DNA of 64,000 nt from Nannochloropsis salina CCMP1776 (GCA_004565275.1 SDOX01000010.1:111338-175337); one strand, 5' to 3'. Shown: positions 9,073 to 20,398, numbered from the stretch's first letter. The notes: generated from the letters alone by a model not told the origin. Translations and numbers: made by a program.

Positions 9073-12000
9073 ATGCCGCGCCTTGCAGCATTAGGGGTGA
9101 CTCCTCAAACTTGTGCGGCTTTGGGTCCAGATGTGGAAACTGCGGAAGAGCTCTTCATGAAGGCGCCTGTAGGATGCGGGAGTGGCAAAGTAGGAGAGTT
9201 AGACAAGCAGGTACCCAGAGGGGGAAGGAAACGCAAGTGGGAGATAGAGAAGGGAACTTATTGGGGAACATCATCTTTTTTGGGGGAAAATGATGAAGGC
9301 GACGGTAGGAAAAGGAAGAGTCTTGATGCGACAACAGGGGTCAGGGTTATCCGAAGGGATGCGCACTCCATTGTTCAAGAGCATAGTTTCCATTACTCAG
9401 TGCATAAATCTCTTTCCCTTACCAATTTTCGACAGGCATTACAATATCTTCAAGTCGCAGTCGCCCAGAAGACTTGTCCTGAGCCCTACCTGCACTCTTC
9501 AGTCTACCCATTCCCTGATGGCGAGGGAGGAGAGAGCGAACAGGGAAGAGGAGCAGGCGATAGTGGCCCGGAAGGTGGGAAAAGAAAGCGTAGGAGGCTG
9601 GTCTTACCAGGCGTGGAGAGCGCCTGGAGCCATTTGGAACACGAGAGCATGGGACTAGGGGAAAGAGTGGCCCTGGGGACGGCTGTCAAGGGGTGAGTGA
9701 GGACGGGGGGGAGGGAGGGGAAGACGGCTGGGCGAGCACGTGTCATGAAAGAGGGGTAGAAAATAAGAGGGAACGATTCTTGCACGGCTGCAATCTTCCT
9801 CTCCTCTTTTTGGTATATGTTTCGGATCAAACAGCCTTGATCACCTCTTGAGTGACAGCCTCCATGGCCTTCCCTTTTCACGCGTCACCGAGATCATGGG
9901 GCCCTCGCCCTCAGGAAAAACACAGGCAAAGTGGAGGGGCAGTTGGGGGGAGGACGGGAGGGAGGGCGGGAGGGAGGGGGGGGGATTGGGCACAGAAGGG
10001 GAAAACCGAGTCACCGGCCTTCCACGGGCGTGGAGGGGCGGACAGAAGGGAGGGGAGCCACGGAGGAGGGGACCAAGGATACAAATGGAGCGGGACAGAT
10101 TTGGGGGAAAAAGAAAGAGAGAGACATGCGCGTAGGGAAGAGGAAGGAGAGGAGAGGGCGAGTAGGAAGGACGGGGGTGAGCACAGAGCCAGCTCACAAA
10201 CCCCTTCCTCCCTTCCTTTTCCTTCTCTCCTCCTCCCTCTTGCCTGGCCTCTGTTGGCACCAGCTGTGTCTATCACTGGCCGCAGAAGCTGCCCTGACTC
10301 ACGAGGTAGAAGCTCTTTATATCGACACGAATGGGAGCTTTTGTCCGCGGCGACTGCGGCAGATTATGGGGGGAGAAGGTAGGGAGGGAGGGAGGGAGGG
10401 AGGGGGAGAAGGGAGGGAGGGAAGTGTGGGAGCCATTGAATTCTTATTGTGTGCTCCCATCCGTTCTAAGTCTCCCTCAATCTTTGCAATACATTTTCCT
10501 TCTGTGTTGTATGTCTCCCTAAATCTTCGCAATATACCTCTCTTATCTCCTTCTCTCCCTCCACGGAACACAGTACCGTCTTCAGCAGCAGGAGCCACCG
10601 CAACCAGCACGAGGCCCCTCCCCCCCCTCCTCCCCCTTCCCTCCTGGACGCTTGCATGGCCCGCGTCTCTGTCCTACGGGTTGGGGACGAGAAGGAGCTT
10701 CTGCAGGCGTTGGACGCCCTGGATCAACGGATGAGCACAAGGGTGGGAGGGAGGGAGGGAGGGAGGGAGGGAGGGAGGAGGGACATGAAGAAGATATTTC
10801 GAGGAAGACAGGGGCTTGAACTCACCTTATTCAGGGGCTTGAACTCATTTTAACTTGGGGTTGGAAACAGGCGCCCGTTCATCGTGGCCTCCGACTGCTT
10901 CTCATTGACTCCCTTCGCGCACTTTTGGCCCCTGTGCTCGGACAGACCATGCCCAACGGTAACCGTTACTCTTCTCTTTTATCCGTTACTTGTCTGTCCG
11001 ACTGTTTACTTTATCCTGGAGGGTGTTTGAACCTCCTTGCTAGCTATCGTCCCCCTTATCTTCAACTTCAATTAAATGACGCATTGGCTGCTTTTCCATT
11101 CACCCTCCTTTCCCCTCTCCCTCCCTCCCTTCCTCTTTCCCTTCTCCTCTCCCTCCCTCTTGCTCTCTCCACTTTTCTTTCTATTTCCAGGACACTATCT
11201 CTTAGGAGCAGTGGGGAAAACACTCAACTACCTTGCCTTACGCTATGGTCTGGCCGTCGTCGTACGTCCTCCCTCCCTCCCGCCCTTCCGCCCTCCCTCC
11301 CTCCCGCCCTTCCGCCCTCCCTCCCTCCCTCCGTCTTTCCATTCCCTGCCCCCTCCTTCGCTTCCACCCGTCCCTCAACCCTCTAAGACCAGCCTTGCTT
11401 TCTCAAAAACCCGCAGGTAACCAATGGAGTGGTTCTAGACCGATCCTCTACCCCCTCCATCCCTTCCTCTTCCGCCTCCTCCGCCCCCGTCCCCTCCCTC
11501 TGGGGCTGTAGACCTGCCTTGGGTATGCCTGGGAGGAGGGCGGGAGGGAAAGCGGGGGGGAAGGGGAGGACGAGGAGGAAAAGGAAAGAGGGAAGAGAGA
11601 GAAGATAGGCGGGAAGGGGAGGATGAGAAGGAAAGAGGGAAGAGAAGGAAGAAAGAAGCCTCCAAGAGACGGAATGACGACGTGGAAAGGAATCGCAATG
11701 GCCGATGAAGTACCTACCACCTTATATACCTCCCTAAATCCCCCTGTCCCTCTCCATTTTTCTCCCCCGACCTCGCCTTCCACATCTTCTTCCAGGCGTC
11801 TATTGGTCCATCTATCCCTCCCTACGGCTCATGTTGCGCCTACATGGAGGGAGGGAGGGAGGGAAAGGAGGGGCAGAGGAAGACTACGTGCTCGGGGAGG
11901 TAGCGATATACAGCGCTTGCTCCCAGGTGAGGCGAAGGGAGGAAGGGGGGGAGGAAGGGAGGGAGGAAGGAGGGAAGGGGCGGGAGTGGCAGCAAGGGGG

Positions 12001-12247
12001 ACTGGGAAAGCAGAGTCGAGGATCGTGCAGTCAGTCAGAGTATACGACTTAAGCGTTGAATTCACCTGAAAATCGATGGCAACCTCCTGTTCTCCCCTTA
12101 TCCGTGAAGGCCACGCACCCTCCCCCCCTACTCAACCCGGACCAGCCTCTTCCACCTCTTTCTCCCTCCCGGCCTCCCTCCCGCCCTCCCTCCCGTCCTC
12201 GGGTTTTCTTCCGAATTGATGCAGGTGGCTTGAGGGATGCCTTGTAG
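9073..12247 (+). CDS. RAD51D-type recombinase (RAD51 paralog), many small exons
   Basis: Scattered short exons line up in order with human RAD51D. Exon 1 (9073-9168) begins MPRLAALGVTPQTC. An exon near 9815-9925 reads SLDHLLSDSLHG and then the Walker A box GPSPSGKTQ. From 10264 come LCLSLAAEAA and ALYIDTNGSF. Near 10630-10740 comes VGDEKELLQALDALDQRM. Near 10870-10957 comes the Walker B strand LRLLLIDSLRALLAPVLG. From 11191 to 11261 come GAVGKTLNYLALRYG and LAVV. From 11417 comes VTNGVVLDRS, and across the next junction PALG joins GVYWSIYPSLRLMLRLHG (11796 on). A possible last exon near 12205-12247 reads FFRIDAGGLRDAL. The intron after Walker A starts with GC rather than GT. The protein would work in homologous recombination within the RAD51 paralog complex. 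Exons 2, 5 and the last two are weakly supported. Confidence 0.8.
10378..10420 (+). repeat. (GGGA)n tract directly after a RAD51D 5' splice site
   Basis: A run of GGGAGGGA units starts at the donor near 10379. The same intron ends with pyrimidine-rich CTCCCTCC sequence just before 10573, so the two ends could pair in RNA. Similar purine tracts start the introns near 9926 and 10744. Confidence 0.8.
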
Positions 12248-12670
12248 CGGAAGTAGAGAGAGGGTGAAATAAGGGTGGGAGAGAGGGAGGGAGAGAGGGA
12301 GGGAGGGAGGGAAGGCAGTAGGGGAAGGGGCAGTTTTTCAGCAAAACAAGAAAGGGGAAAAGAGAGTGAAGAAGAGAAGGTGAATACGCGGCAAGGTATA
12401 AAGATGGAGACCCTGGCGCGATAAAGCAAGCAAGGTAGCGACCGTTTCATCGAAATCTGGAGGGAGGCTCTCCTTTTCGAAACTGGAGGGAGGCTCTCTT
12501 TTTCCCGTGCCCTCCCCCCTCCATGGGCGCCAAGAACCGTCCTCCTCGTTGTCCTCTTGTGCGGGGCATCTTATGTTGTTAATAAAAAATATCCTGACCC
12601 TCTCCTCCCGGGGCGTGGACCCGGGACACTGCCATGCGCCTTCCTTTTCCTCTGTCTACCCACCCCTTGT

Positions 12671-12744
12671 CCTCCCTCCCTCCCTCCCTCTCTCCCTCCC
12701 TCCCTCCCTCCCTCCCTCCCTCCCTCCCTCCCTCCCTCCCTCCC
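12671..12744 (+). repeat. (CCCT)n microsatellite
   Basis: About eighteen tandem CCCT units lie here with only one or two interruptions. The tract sits in the spacer between the convergent RAD51D-type and CLASRP-type genes. On either strand it translates to SLPP or GGRE repeats, which explains the many spurious frames around it. Confidence 0.95.
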
Positions 12745-12912
12745 GGTACCCTACCCCGTCCCTCTTCCCCCGCCTTCGATAGGGCTCTGGAGGCGGGGGA
12801 GGGGCAGTCAGCTGTTGCTCATAAATCGCCTTCTCAATCTTCTCCTCCTGGTGGTTCGTAAACGAGGGCATAAGAGGCACCACCACGATATGATTATTGT
12901 TAGTATTATGTC

Positions 12913-12931
12913 AGGGTTAGGGTAACCCTAA
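12913..12931. repeat. Interstitial telomere-like palindrome
   Basis: The sequence AGGGTTAGGGTAACCCTAA places TTAGGG and CCCTAA units head to head. It is a single short instance in the 3' flank of the CLASRP-type gene. It may be chance or the scar of a telomere-unit insertion. Confidence 0.5.
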
Positions 12932-12975
12932 TAGTAGGATAAATCATTCACGGTCCTTTTCCGATACGTCGACGT

Positions 12976-14498
12976 TCAACCAGACGCAGGATTCCAGCCT
13001 CGGTATCGTGGTCGCTCCCCTCCCTTCCTCCCTCCCTCCCTCCCTCCCTCCCTCCACCTCACCTGCAGTCTCTTGGCAGCCTTTTTTTCCTCCTCCCTCT
13101 GATCTCGCTGAATGGTCCGGTCCAGCTGGCGCCGCATTTTTTCCCGCAGGCGTTCCGCTGTCAGTAGCGTAAGAGGCTCGTGAGGAGTGACCAACCCTTC
13201 GACCCTCCTTCCCTCCCTGCCTCTCCCTCTCTCCCCTCCTTCTTGCAGCCCTCCACCCCTCCTTCCCTCCCCTCCTCTCCCTCTCTCCCCTCCTTCCTAA
13301 AATGGGGCTTACCAGGCGTCATCAACGTCTTGCTCGAGTGCTTCGCATGTGATGGGGCAGCTGCTGGAGGAGGGCGGGGGGGAGGGACGGGGGCCCGTAG
13401 CCGAGTCCTTCCCTTCCTTTCTCTTGTCCTGGCTCCTCCTCCTCCCCCCGTCCCTCGCCCCTCCCTTCGCCTTCCTCCCTCCTCTTCTTCCCCTCCCTCT
13501 CCTCCTCCTCCTCCCTCCTTTCTCCCCGCCCTTCCCTCCTCCGCCTCCTTCCCTCCTCCTCCTCCCTCTCCTCTTCCCTCCTCCTCCTCCCTTCCCGCCA
13601 CGCCCGCCGCTCCCTCTCCTTCTCCTCCCTCCTCCTCCTCCTCCCCTCCTTCTTCTCCTCCCTCGCCTTTTTTCCGCTTCGCTTCTTCCTCCCTCTCCTT
13701 CTTCAGGGCCGCGTACAGGTGGGGAAAGAAGTTCGAAAGCACCTGCAAGTCCCTCCCCCCCTCCCCCCCTCCCTCCCCCCCTCCCTCCTCCGCACCCTCC
13801 TCCGCATCCTCCTCGTCTTCTTCNNNNNNNNNNNNNNNNNNNNNNNNNNNNNNNNNNNNNNNNNNNNNNNNNNNNNNNNNNNNNNNNNNNNNNNNNNNNN
13901 NNNNNNNNNNNNNNNNNNNNNNNCCTCCCTCCCTCCCTCCCTCCCCCCTTGCCTTCTTTCCCCCCACACGCGCCCCCCAGGCCACGCATTCCCCTCCGCC
14001 GTAACGTAAACCCGCACAGACAAATCTGCCGCGTCTCACACGGTTATTCTGCACCTATTTCTGCTTGCATTTTCCCTACCTTTCTACCTAAACAGGGCAT
14101 CAGGGCATCCTCCAGCTGCTGAAGTTGGGAGCCTTGTCGCAGGATTTTACAAGCACGGCCTTCAACCATCAGCGAATTGTATGGGTCTTGCACGGCGTGT
14201 ATACGACGACGCCTCTCCTGGGCTTGACGGAAATTATTCTGAGGGGGGAGGCGGAGAAGAAGGAGGGAGGAATAAAGAGGGAAGAGGAGGTGTTGAGGTA
14301 TAGAGAAAAAGAGGGAAAGAGCGAGCCATCGTGATACGAAAGCTCCTGAAACGTCTTGCTTTGTTGGAAAAATATTTTTGACTTTGGCCATCTCCCTCGC
14401 AAGTGATGAAGAATTCCCATACCCTCATTTTTTACCCGATGTGACTGCATTGTTTTCCGGAGGGACTGCTCGTGCTTGCGTGCCTCTTGGTAATACAT
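12976..14498 (-). CDS. CLASRP/SWAP2-type splicing regulator (DRY_EERY domain)
   Basis: Exon 1 starts at 14498 with MYYQEARKHEQSLRKTMQ and ends QSHR before a GTAAAA donor. Exon 2 starts near 14238, continues in phase with NNFRQAQERRRR, and has VEGRACKILRQG and LEDALMPC. This matches the opening of animal CLASRP (W/Y-HEARKxEK, then AERRR, then VHGRxCKIH), a nuclear regulator of alternative splicing that binds CLK kinases. After an acidic low-complexity part cut by an assembly gap (13824-13923), FFPHLYAALKKEREEEAKRK resembles the region after the domain. An exon ending near 13063 gives ERLREKMRRQLDRTIQRD, like the RLRxRMQxALNRxxKAD segment of CLASRP. The final exon may be the short RPRYRGW piece that stops at 12976. 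The middle is incomplete because of the gap. Confidence 0.75.
13824..13923. other. Assembly gap (100 N)
   Basis: Exactly 100 undetermined bases, the usual placeholder for a gap of unknown size. It lies inside the CLASRP-type gene, with pyrimidine-rich (CCCT/CTC) sequence on both sides. Confidence 0.99.
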
Positions 14499-15232
14499 AT
14501 TTGAGGTTGGGACAAGTCACCTCTGTCAAAGCTGCTGCAAGTTGTGCCTCTCTTGGAAGATTATACGCGGAATTCTATTGTAAAACGTGGGTACGATGGG
14601 CGAAAAGGTTTAAAATCGAGCACAAGTGGGATGTCGGAGGACCCGTGCAACCCTCTGTGACGGGATAAATTCATGCGAAGTGTCCGAGTCCTGATCAACA
14701 TTAGTCAGATTGAGCATGATGCATTAAGTTGTCCCCATTTTCGCAGTGTGAGTGCTTTTACCGCGATACCTCCAGACTTTACAAATTTCAAGTTTTCCTT
14801 TTCGAGAGATAGCAGACCGAGGGAGGAGGTTGTCCTGTGCCTGCGCCTTTACCTTGCAAACATGAAATAATCCAGAGCACCCAACGTCAGACTCTTGAGG
14901 GGCATCTTCGGGAAAAGAAATATTTACTCGGTTTAAATTCATGCCATTTTTATAGGTCCAAAGCGCATTCAGACGCCACAAACCCTGTGCACCAGAGCAC
15001 TGCAGGGGAGCAGGCGAAGTCAAGTGGTGCTCGCCCACTACGATCGAATGATTTCCTCTTTGACAAAAATAAAGCAAGTTCTTGTCTCAAGGACACAACA
15101 AAAATTTAACCCGAACAACCATGAGTTGCCACTGTACATTGCCACTGTCACGGAGGACCCAAAAGGACAAAGGAAGAGTGCACTGACCGTACTGTCCACG
15201 TCACCCCTCCCTTCCCCTTTACCTTTACAGCT
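14499..15232. other. Divergent intergenic region
   Basis: This spacer separates the 5' ends of the CLASRP-type gene (-) and RRP46 (+), so it likely holds both promoters. Short frames are present (for example 14673-14870) but none has a recognisable domain. Confidence 0.45.
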
Positions 15233-16045
15233 ATGAGTATGGAAGTGGAGTCACCACCGATTACCCCGCTTCCACCCTCCTCCCTGTCCCTGTCTTTGCC
15301 TCCACGGCCTGACCGACGCTTGGCCAATCAACTTCGCCCTCCTACGTGTGAATTAGGTCCTCTAAACCGAGCAGACGGTTCTGCCTGCTTTGCCCAGGGA
15401 CAAACGAGTGTCTTGGCTGCCGTATATGGACCGGCGGCACCGCGATTTTCTCGAAAAGAACGTGTGGAAGGAGCTGCCGTGGAGGTGACCGTCCACCCAC
15501 ACTATGGTTTAGCTACATCGAGTGAAAAGGAGGAGGAGGGGGCTGTGAAAGCCCTCTTGGAGGCGGCGATTTGCCTCGAACGCTTTCCCCGGACTGTTAT
15601 TCACGTTATTTGCCAAGTGTGCGAGGACAACGGGGGCCTCATGGCGTGTTTGATGAATGCAGCGAGCCTCGCCGTCATTAACGCCGGCATTGACATGAAA
15701 TACGTGCCATTGACCGTGTCCATGGCCCTGATCTCCCCGCCCTCCGCCACGATGAAAACACGTCCCTCTCTGCCGCCCTCTTCCTCTACAACGGCCCCTA
15801 CCAGCAGCAGCACATATCTATTGCTCGATCCCATTAACGAGGAAGAGCGCCAAAGCATAGCTACCATTACAATGGGCATAAGTAGTGTAGATCAAAACGT
15901 GTTGTCCTGTCAAAGCATGGGCATAATGATGCCTTCCCAGCTCTTTGAGGCAATTGATGTGGCTAAAGGAGCAGCAAAGGCTCTTATGGCATTTATACGA
16001 ATGACCGTTGAGGAGCACAGTCGGCACATTTCCAAAGAAAAATAG
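15233..16045 (+). CDS. RRP46: Exosome core subunit RRP46 (EXOSC5-like)
   Basis: A single exon of 270 codons from an ATG encodes an RNase PH-fold protein. After a proline/serine-rich start it has ANQLRPPTCELGPLNRADGS, then FAQGQTSVLAAVYGP, a typical RRP46 block. ICQVCEDNGGLMACLMNAAS follows, then AVINAGIDMKYVPLTVSMAL and LLDPINEEE. RRP46 is one of six RNase PH-like subunits forming the inactive ring of the RNA exosome, which processes and degrades RNA in nucleus and cytoplasm. A proline/threonine-rich insert at about residues 168-195 is not seen in plant or animal versions and gives a protein somewhat longer than usual. The stop is followed within 60 bases by one arm of an inverted repeat. Confidence 0.9.
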   Translation: MSMEVESPPITPLPPSSLSLSLPPRPDRRLANQLRPPTCELGPLNRADGSACFAQGQTSVLAAVYGPAAPRFSRKERVEGAAVEVTVHPHYGLATSSEKEEEGAVKALLEAAICLERFPRTVIHVICQVCEDNGGLMACLMNAASLAVINAGIDMKYVPLTVSMALISPPSATMKTRPSLPPSSSTTAPTSSSTYLLLDPINEEERQSIATITMGISSVDQNVLSCQSMGIMMPSQLFEAIDVAKGAAKALMAFIRMTVEEHSRHISKEK

Positions 16046-16101
16046 TTTGCAGGCACGACGCAAGTGTGTCTCGTTCTACATTTACAAAGAGGGGACAATG
16101 A

Positions 16102-16164
16102 GTCACCTACTTTGGCTATGCATTTAAGTCGCCCCACATCCGGGTCGCCTAGTGTTGACATCCT
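16102..16164 (+). repeat. Left arm of a 63-bp inverted repeat
   Basis: Begins GTCACCTAC and ends TGACATCCT. The reverse complement of 18675-18738 matches it at about 93 percent, with four substitutions and one single-base gap. The arms lie either side of an unidentified gene. No matching short direct repeat was seen outside the arms. Confidence 0.9.
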
Positions 16165-16456
16165 CCGTCTTCAACGTTTGGACAGCCGAAATTGCCATCT
16201 TATTGAATGTGCACATCATGTCTTGCCTCGCAGTCGAAGTTTGTTTTATATTGTGTTTTGCTTGATACTAGCATTTCTCACTCTCTTACTGTTCTTGTAT
16301 CTTTAAGGCGCATGAAGGCACGAAGTCTTTCCCGCGCACGGCATCTTGAAGCGATTTTGAGCGACGGCTGTATTCGTTTGAAATTTATGGATGGCCACCA
16401 CCATGGCCGATGCTGGCATTGATTTGTAATTCTCTCTCCTCTACGCTACAGGTGCA

Positions 16457-18557
16457 ATGCCATGTTGTAATACTGACATCGTGACTGCATTCAGCAGCAG
16501 CAGCACTGCCACAAATGCGACGCTGCGCATCAAGACCAAGGCGGGAACGGAGGAAACGGTGGAGATGCCCATGCCGCCGACGCATATTTGTCAATACGAG
16601 CCTGCCCCCGGCGAGGCAGTAGGATACAAAATCACTGTTCGTGCTGATGTGTTCGGGACGCGCGCAGACATGTGGCTCCGTAACGGTGAGAGGAGAGAGG
16701 AAGGGAGGGAGCGATGGCGTAATTGGAAAAGTATGGGGGAGCGTCCCCGGCAGCCCACACGCTTCGTGTTCAGAAATGACTCACACTTGTTATATCGTAC
16801 CATGCAGTCATAGACAGGAGCGAGTGGGCGGAGCCTGTTGATCCCTCCCAGCGGGACCAGGGCCTTATTCGGCGGGCGGCAGAGGTAGTCCAGGCACCGG
16901 GCGTCGGGGAGTACCTCACCGTCGTAGAGAAGGGCGACATTGCAACGCTTCTTTACGTCGTGCAGTACCTGCATCCGCTGGTGAGTTGACACAGGACCGA
17001 AATTGCATGCGTGTTCTCCCCTTTGCCTGTTCGCTGCCTGACGATTCGACCCTTTCTTCCTAACTTCCCTTCATCAGGTGCCCGAGACAGCCCCCTTCAA
17101 GGCAATCTTCCATCTACAGGAAGCGCTATGGAGGGTGGTAGAGGTGCCGTGGGTGTCGCCCCTCGAAGTCAAGAATCCCAACGAGGTCACGCCCTTCCCC
17201 CGCGATGGGAGGCGCCTGTACCTCGTAAACAGAGGGGACCTCGGCGACAGGCGCAACGCAATACTTCAAACCATGGTCCCGCTCTCGGAGATAGCGGAAC
17301 CCTGGCGGCCGATGGCGGACAGCGCTCTTCAAGGCCTGGTAGGGGAGGCGGTGGAGAAGCTGATGGCGGACAAGGCGCTGGTCCTGCCGGGGGGGAAGGG
17401 CCGGGAGGACGTCGTCGTTACAATCAAGCACGACAAGACGCGCGTGCCGCTGCGGCCGATAGAATCATGGTGCGTGAAGAGTCCCACTAAGGATAGGGAA
17501 GCACGTGTTGGTGGCTATGGAGACGGACCGGCCGCTCGTTCTTTCTCTCACGTCCGTCCCTCCCACCCCACCCAGTTCGACTCTCCCCCGCGTGGAATGG
17601 ATATTTTACATGGAGTTTCGTCTTCTATACCCAGGCCTTCACTGGGCGCTCGAAGAGGATCACGTCTTCCCTCGCAAGGGCGTGGCGGCAGCAGATGCCT
17701 CCCTGAGTGTGGCGTTGCAGAGGGCGTTGGACGACATCATGGTAGCCACCTCCATCAACCACACCCAGGGCCGCATGCGAGCTCTCCGGCGTGGGCCAAA
17801 AGTTAAGCTTTCGGGCCAATGCACCGCAGGGTCACGCCATCTACGGCAGGCGGGAAAGAAGAAGAGCAAACACTACTGGCCGACGTCGTGCCCCTCCGCC
17901 ATGAAGATTTCTGTGGTACGGACCACCGCCGCCGCCCCCAACAAGGATCCCGCGATCACCAGACTGGCGGAGACAGAAGCAAAGTCTCTGAAGGTAGTTA
18001 TTTCAAGACTACATAACCACAGCTGCATCGACCAGGAATTCCGACGCCACGTGGAGCCCCGTGTGCTAGAGAAGCTCCAAGGGCTGGCCGGGAAGAAGGC
18101 TTCCCCTGGGGGGGGCGGGGGGGTGACGACGGGGGCGCCTCAACCCGCGGCGAGGGGCGGGAGCCGGCGGAAGAGCGCCACTTGTGTCTCGGAGGGGAGC
18201 AGAGGCCCGCCCAAGCCTAACAAGAGGAAGAGGAATCTGAGCAACAATCTACCGCTCGCGCCAGCATCAGCGATCCCAGCGTCAGTGGGTGGTAGAGACG
18301 ATGCAGCTCCCCAGGAAATGGCAGCCGAAGAAGTATCTGGCGGCCACCCCGAACATCAACGAGAACCTTTTCAAATCGCTTCGCAGAGGATAAAGGAGCG
18401 GGGACGCCTCGCCAGACGGATAATAATGGTAGGACCACTCCGCCAGCTGAAGGTTGCGCGCTCATTCGAGCAGCTGAACCACCAGGTGGGGGGGGGGACG
18501 GGAGGCCAGCGTAGAGACTGTCTGGACTTGAAAAGAAGTATGACAAGAGTCATGTGA
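16457..18557 (+). CDS. Unidentified multi-exon protein between inverted repeats
   Basis: I do not recognise this gene. Exons with good splice sites can be followed. An exon from about 16451 holds GYKITVRADVFGTRADMW and ends at a GTGAGA donor. A second begins near 16808 (VIDRSEWAEPVDPSQRDQ) and ends HPL before GTGAGT. A third begins near 17079 (VPETAPFKAIFHLQEAL) and ends near 17469 at GTGCGT. A fourth region after an acceptor near 17635 has LHWALEEDHVFPRKGVAA and a long basic tail to 18557, but its phase does not fit the previous donor cleanly. The tail is rich in Lys/Arg and includes KPNKRKRN, a possible nuclear signal. No transposase motif was found, although the gene lies between the two arms of an inverted repeat. 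Confidence 0.5.
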
Positions 18558-18674
18558 TCTTTCCAACTTGCCTGAAGGACAAAAATCTCTGATCATCCTC
18601 TTAAACGTGTAACATTTTTGCTCTATTTTGAGATGACCATCCAACCTATACCTCCTCTGACGAACGAAAGAAAA

Positions 18675-18738
18675 AGGATGTCAGCACTAGGCGACCCGGA
18701 TGTGGGGCGACTAAAAGTGCATAGCCAAGGTAGGTGAC
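18675..18738 (-). repeat. Right arm of a 64-bp inverted repeat
   Basis: Read on the minus strand it begins GTCACCTACC and ends GACATCCT, nearly the same as 16102-16164. It lies about 120 bases after the stop codon of the enclosed unidentified gene. Confidence 0.9.
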
Positions 18739-19004
18739 CGGGACACTGGCATCCATCACTGGATAGAACGTATTGACAGAATCCTAAATCCAAGATTATC
18801 GCAATGACTACCTATTCCCAAGTCTGATGCTGTTGCATTTGTTTCATTCTGTCAGTGTTTACTTTACGCGTGAAGCTGAGAGGTGTCAAGGGAGGAGGTT
18901 ATCCTTGTGAGATGGCAAAGCCCCTTTGTCGCACCAACGTTGCATCTTCACAGGATACATTTTCCTTTCCCACCGAATCTCCGAACGATACAGATAAACT
19001 TTTC

Positions 19005-20398
19005 ATGCTGCCACCTCTGCGGCCATTTTTGCGGTGCTCAAGACGGAGCCTTCTCAGTTTCTCCCGCGTTTCACCACCTGGAACCTCCTCCCCTCATCCC
19101 CCGGTCTGCTGCCTGACTTCTCCTTTTCTCCTCCTCCTACTTCCCATGCTCGTTTATGGACGTAATTTGGCTAATACACAACATTCAAGATCGTCATTCA
19201 CTCCTTCATGTGGCTTTGCAACATTCTCTTTTCCTCCTACCCGTCGACATGTACTAACACCATCGCAAACATGCTTGTTTTGGCGGTGTCGATTTCGTGT
19301 ATCGCCTCCAATAGGCAAATATTACAGCAGTCAAGATAAAAACAGTGATTTTGAGCTTGTATCGTCCGAAGTTCAGGTAGCGTAGGACAGAAAATCATGG
19401 AGCTGCGGACATGTGACATGCTTCCTGTCCAAGCCACCCTGTGTCCACCCTGCCACCTCGATTCAGACCTCAAGCCATCCTTTTTTCTCTTCCCACCTCT
19501 ACAGCGCTCTCCGCGTCTTTACGTCCCAGAAGCTCTTCTGGGTAGGCATGTCCCTGTTCCGATTTCTGCAGACCAGCGCCATTACCTTCTCAAGGTAATG
19601 CGCCTCCGCCCAGGAGCGTATGTGCGTGTGTTCAACAGGAGAGACGGCGAATGGATTGCGGTGATCGCCGACGAAGCACCAGACATGGAACCGAAAAGAG
19701 AGATAGGCAGGTCAGATAAAAAGAGGACGAGGCGGGGAAGTGATGTTTCTCTTATAGCAAAGGCTCAGATCCGAGAGGGAGGGGGGGAGCAAAGGAACGA
19801 CGAGGGGGAGAGCAAACTGCGCTTATGTTTCGCACCTTTGAAACGCGCACGGCTCAAGATATTATTCGAGAAAGCGACCGAAATGGGGGTCACACACCTG
19901 CAACCTGTGCTGACCGAATACACTGACGTGGCGCCGAGGCACGCGGAGGAAATGATGACGAAGATGGAGAGGGGGTTGGTCGAGGCCGCCGAGCAATGTG
20001 AGCGGATAGGTGTCCCTGAGGTCCTCCCAGCGATGACGTTTGACGCCCTCTTGGAAGAAGAAAGGGACGGTGGGGGTAGGTTGTACATTTGTAGGGAGAG
20101 GGGAGGAGCCCGACCGATCATGGAAGTGTTGGAAAGGGACTCGAAGGAGATAAATGAAGACCGCAAGAACGGAAAAAAGGAAGAGCACAGAGGTACACCC
20201 TCCATTGTGATAGGTCCTGAAGGCGGATTTTCGCCCAGGGAGCTAGCTGCGATGAAGGGGCACCCGAGGCTGGTCTCGCTAGGACCTTCAGTGTTGCGTG
20301 CCGAGACTGCGGGCCTGGTAGCGGTAGGTGTGTATGTGACCTGGCAAGAGGCGAGATCTTTGCGCCAGGAAAGGCAAAAGATATCGCCCGCGGAGTAA
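19005..20398 (+). CDS. RsmE-type 16S rRNA m3U methyltransferase
   Basis: Bacterial RsmE makes N3-methyluridine at position 1498 of small-subunit rRNA, so this protein probably acts in plastid or mitochondrion. Exon 2 (from about 19503) opens with RSPRLYVPEALLG and HYLLKVMRLRPG, the PUA-like part. The SPOUT methyltransferase part follows: LLFEKATEMGVTHLQPVLTE (about 19855), AAEQCERIGVPEV, and the AdoMet-binding knot loops IGPEGGFSPRELAAM and LGPSVLRAETAG. Exon 1 ends SSEVQ at 19376 before a GTAGCG donor and joins in phase 0. ATG 19005 gives a hydrophobic N-terminus; ATG 18912 is an in-frame alternative. A Lys/Arg/Glu-rich insert near residue 190 is not part of the bacterial enzyme. The last 246 bases are copied at 24653-24917. 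Confidence 0.85.

Noticed and set aside
9826-10382. Long overlapping GREGGRE frames near RAD51D
   Set aside because: Only the Walker A exon and the following exon are real. The remainder is intron repeat sequence.
13161-14054. Long Glu/Gly- or Pro-rich frames on both strands around the first gap
   Set aside because: Only parts belong to CLASRP exons. The rest is translation of purine/pyrimidine repeats running through the N stretch.
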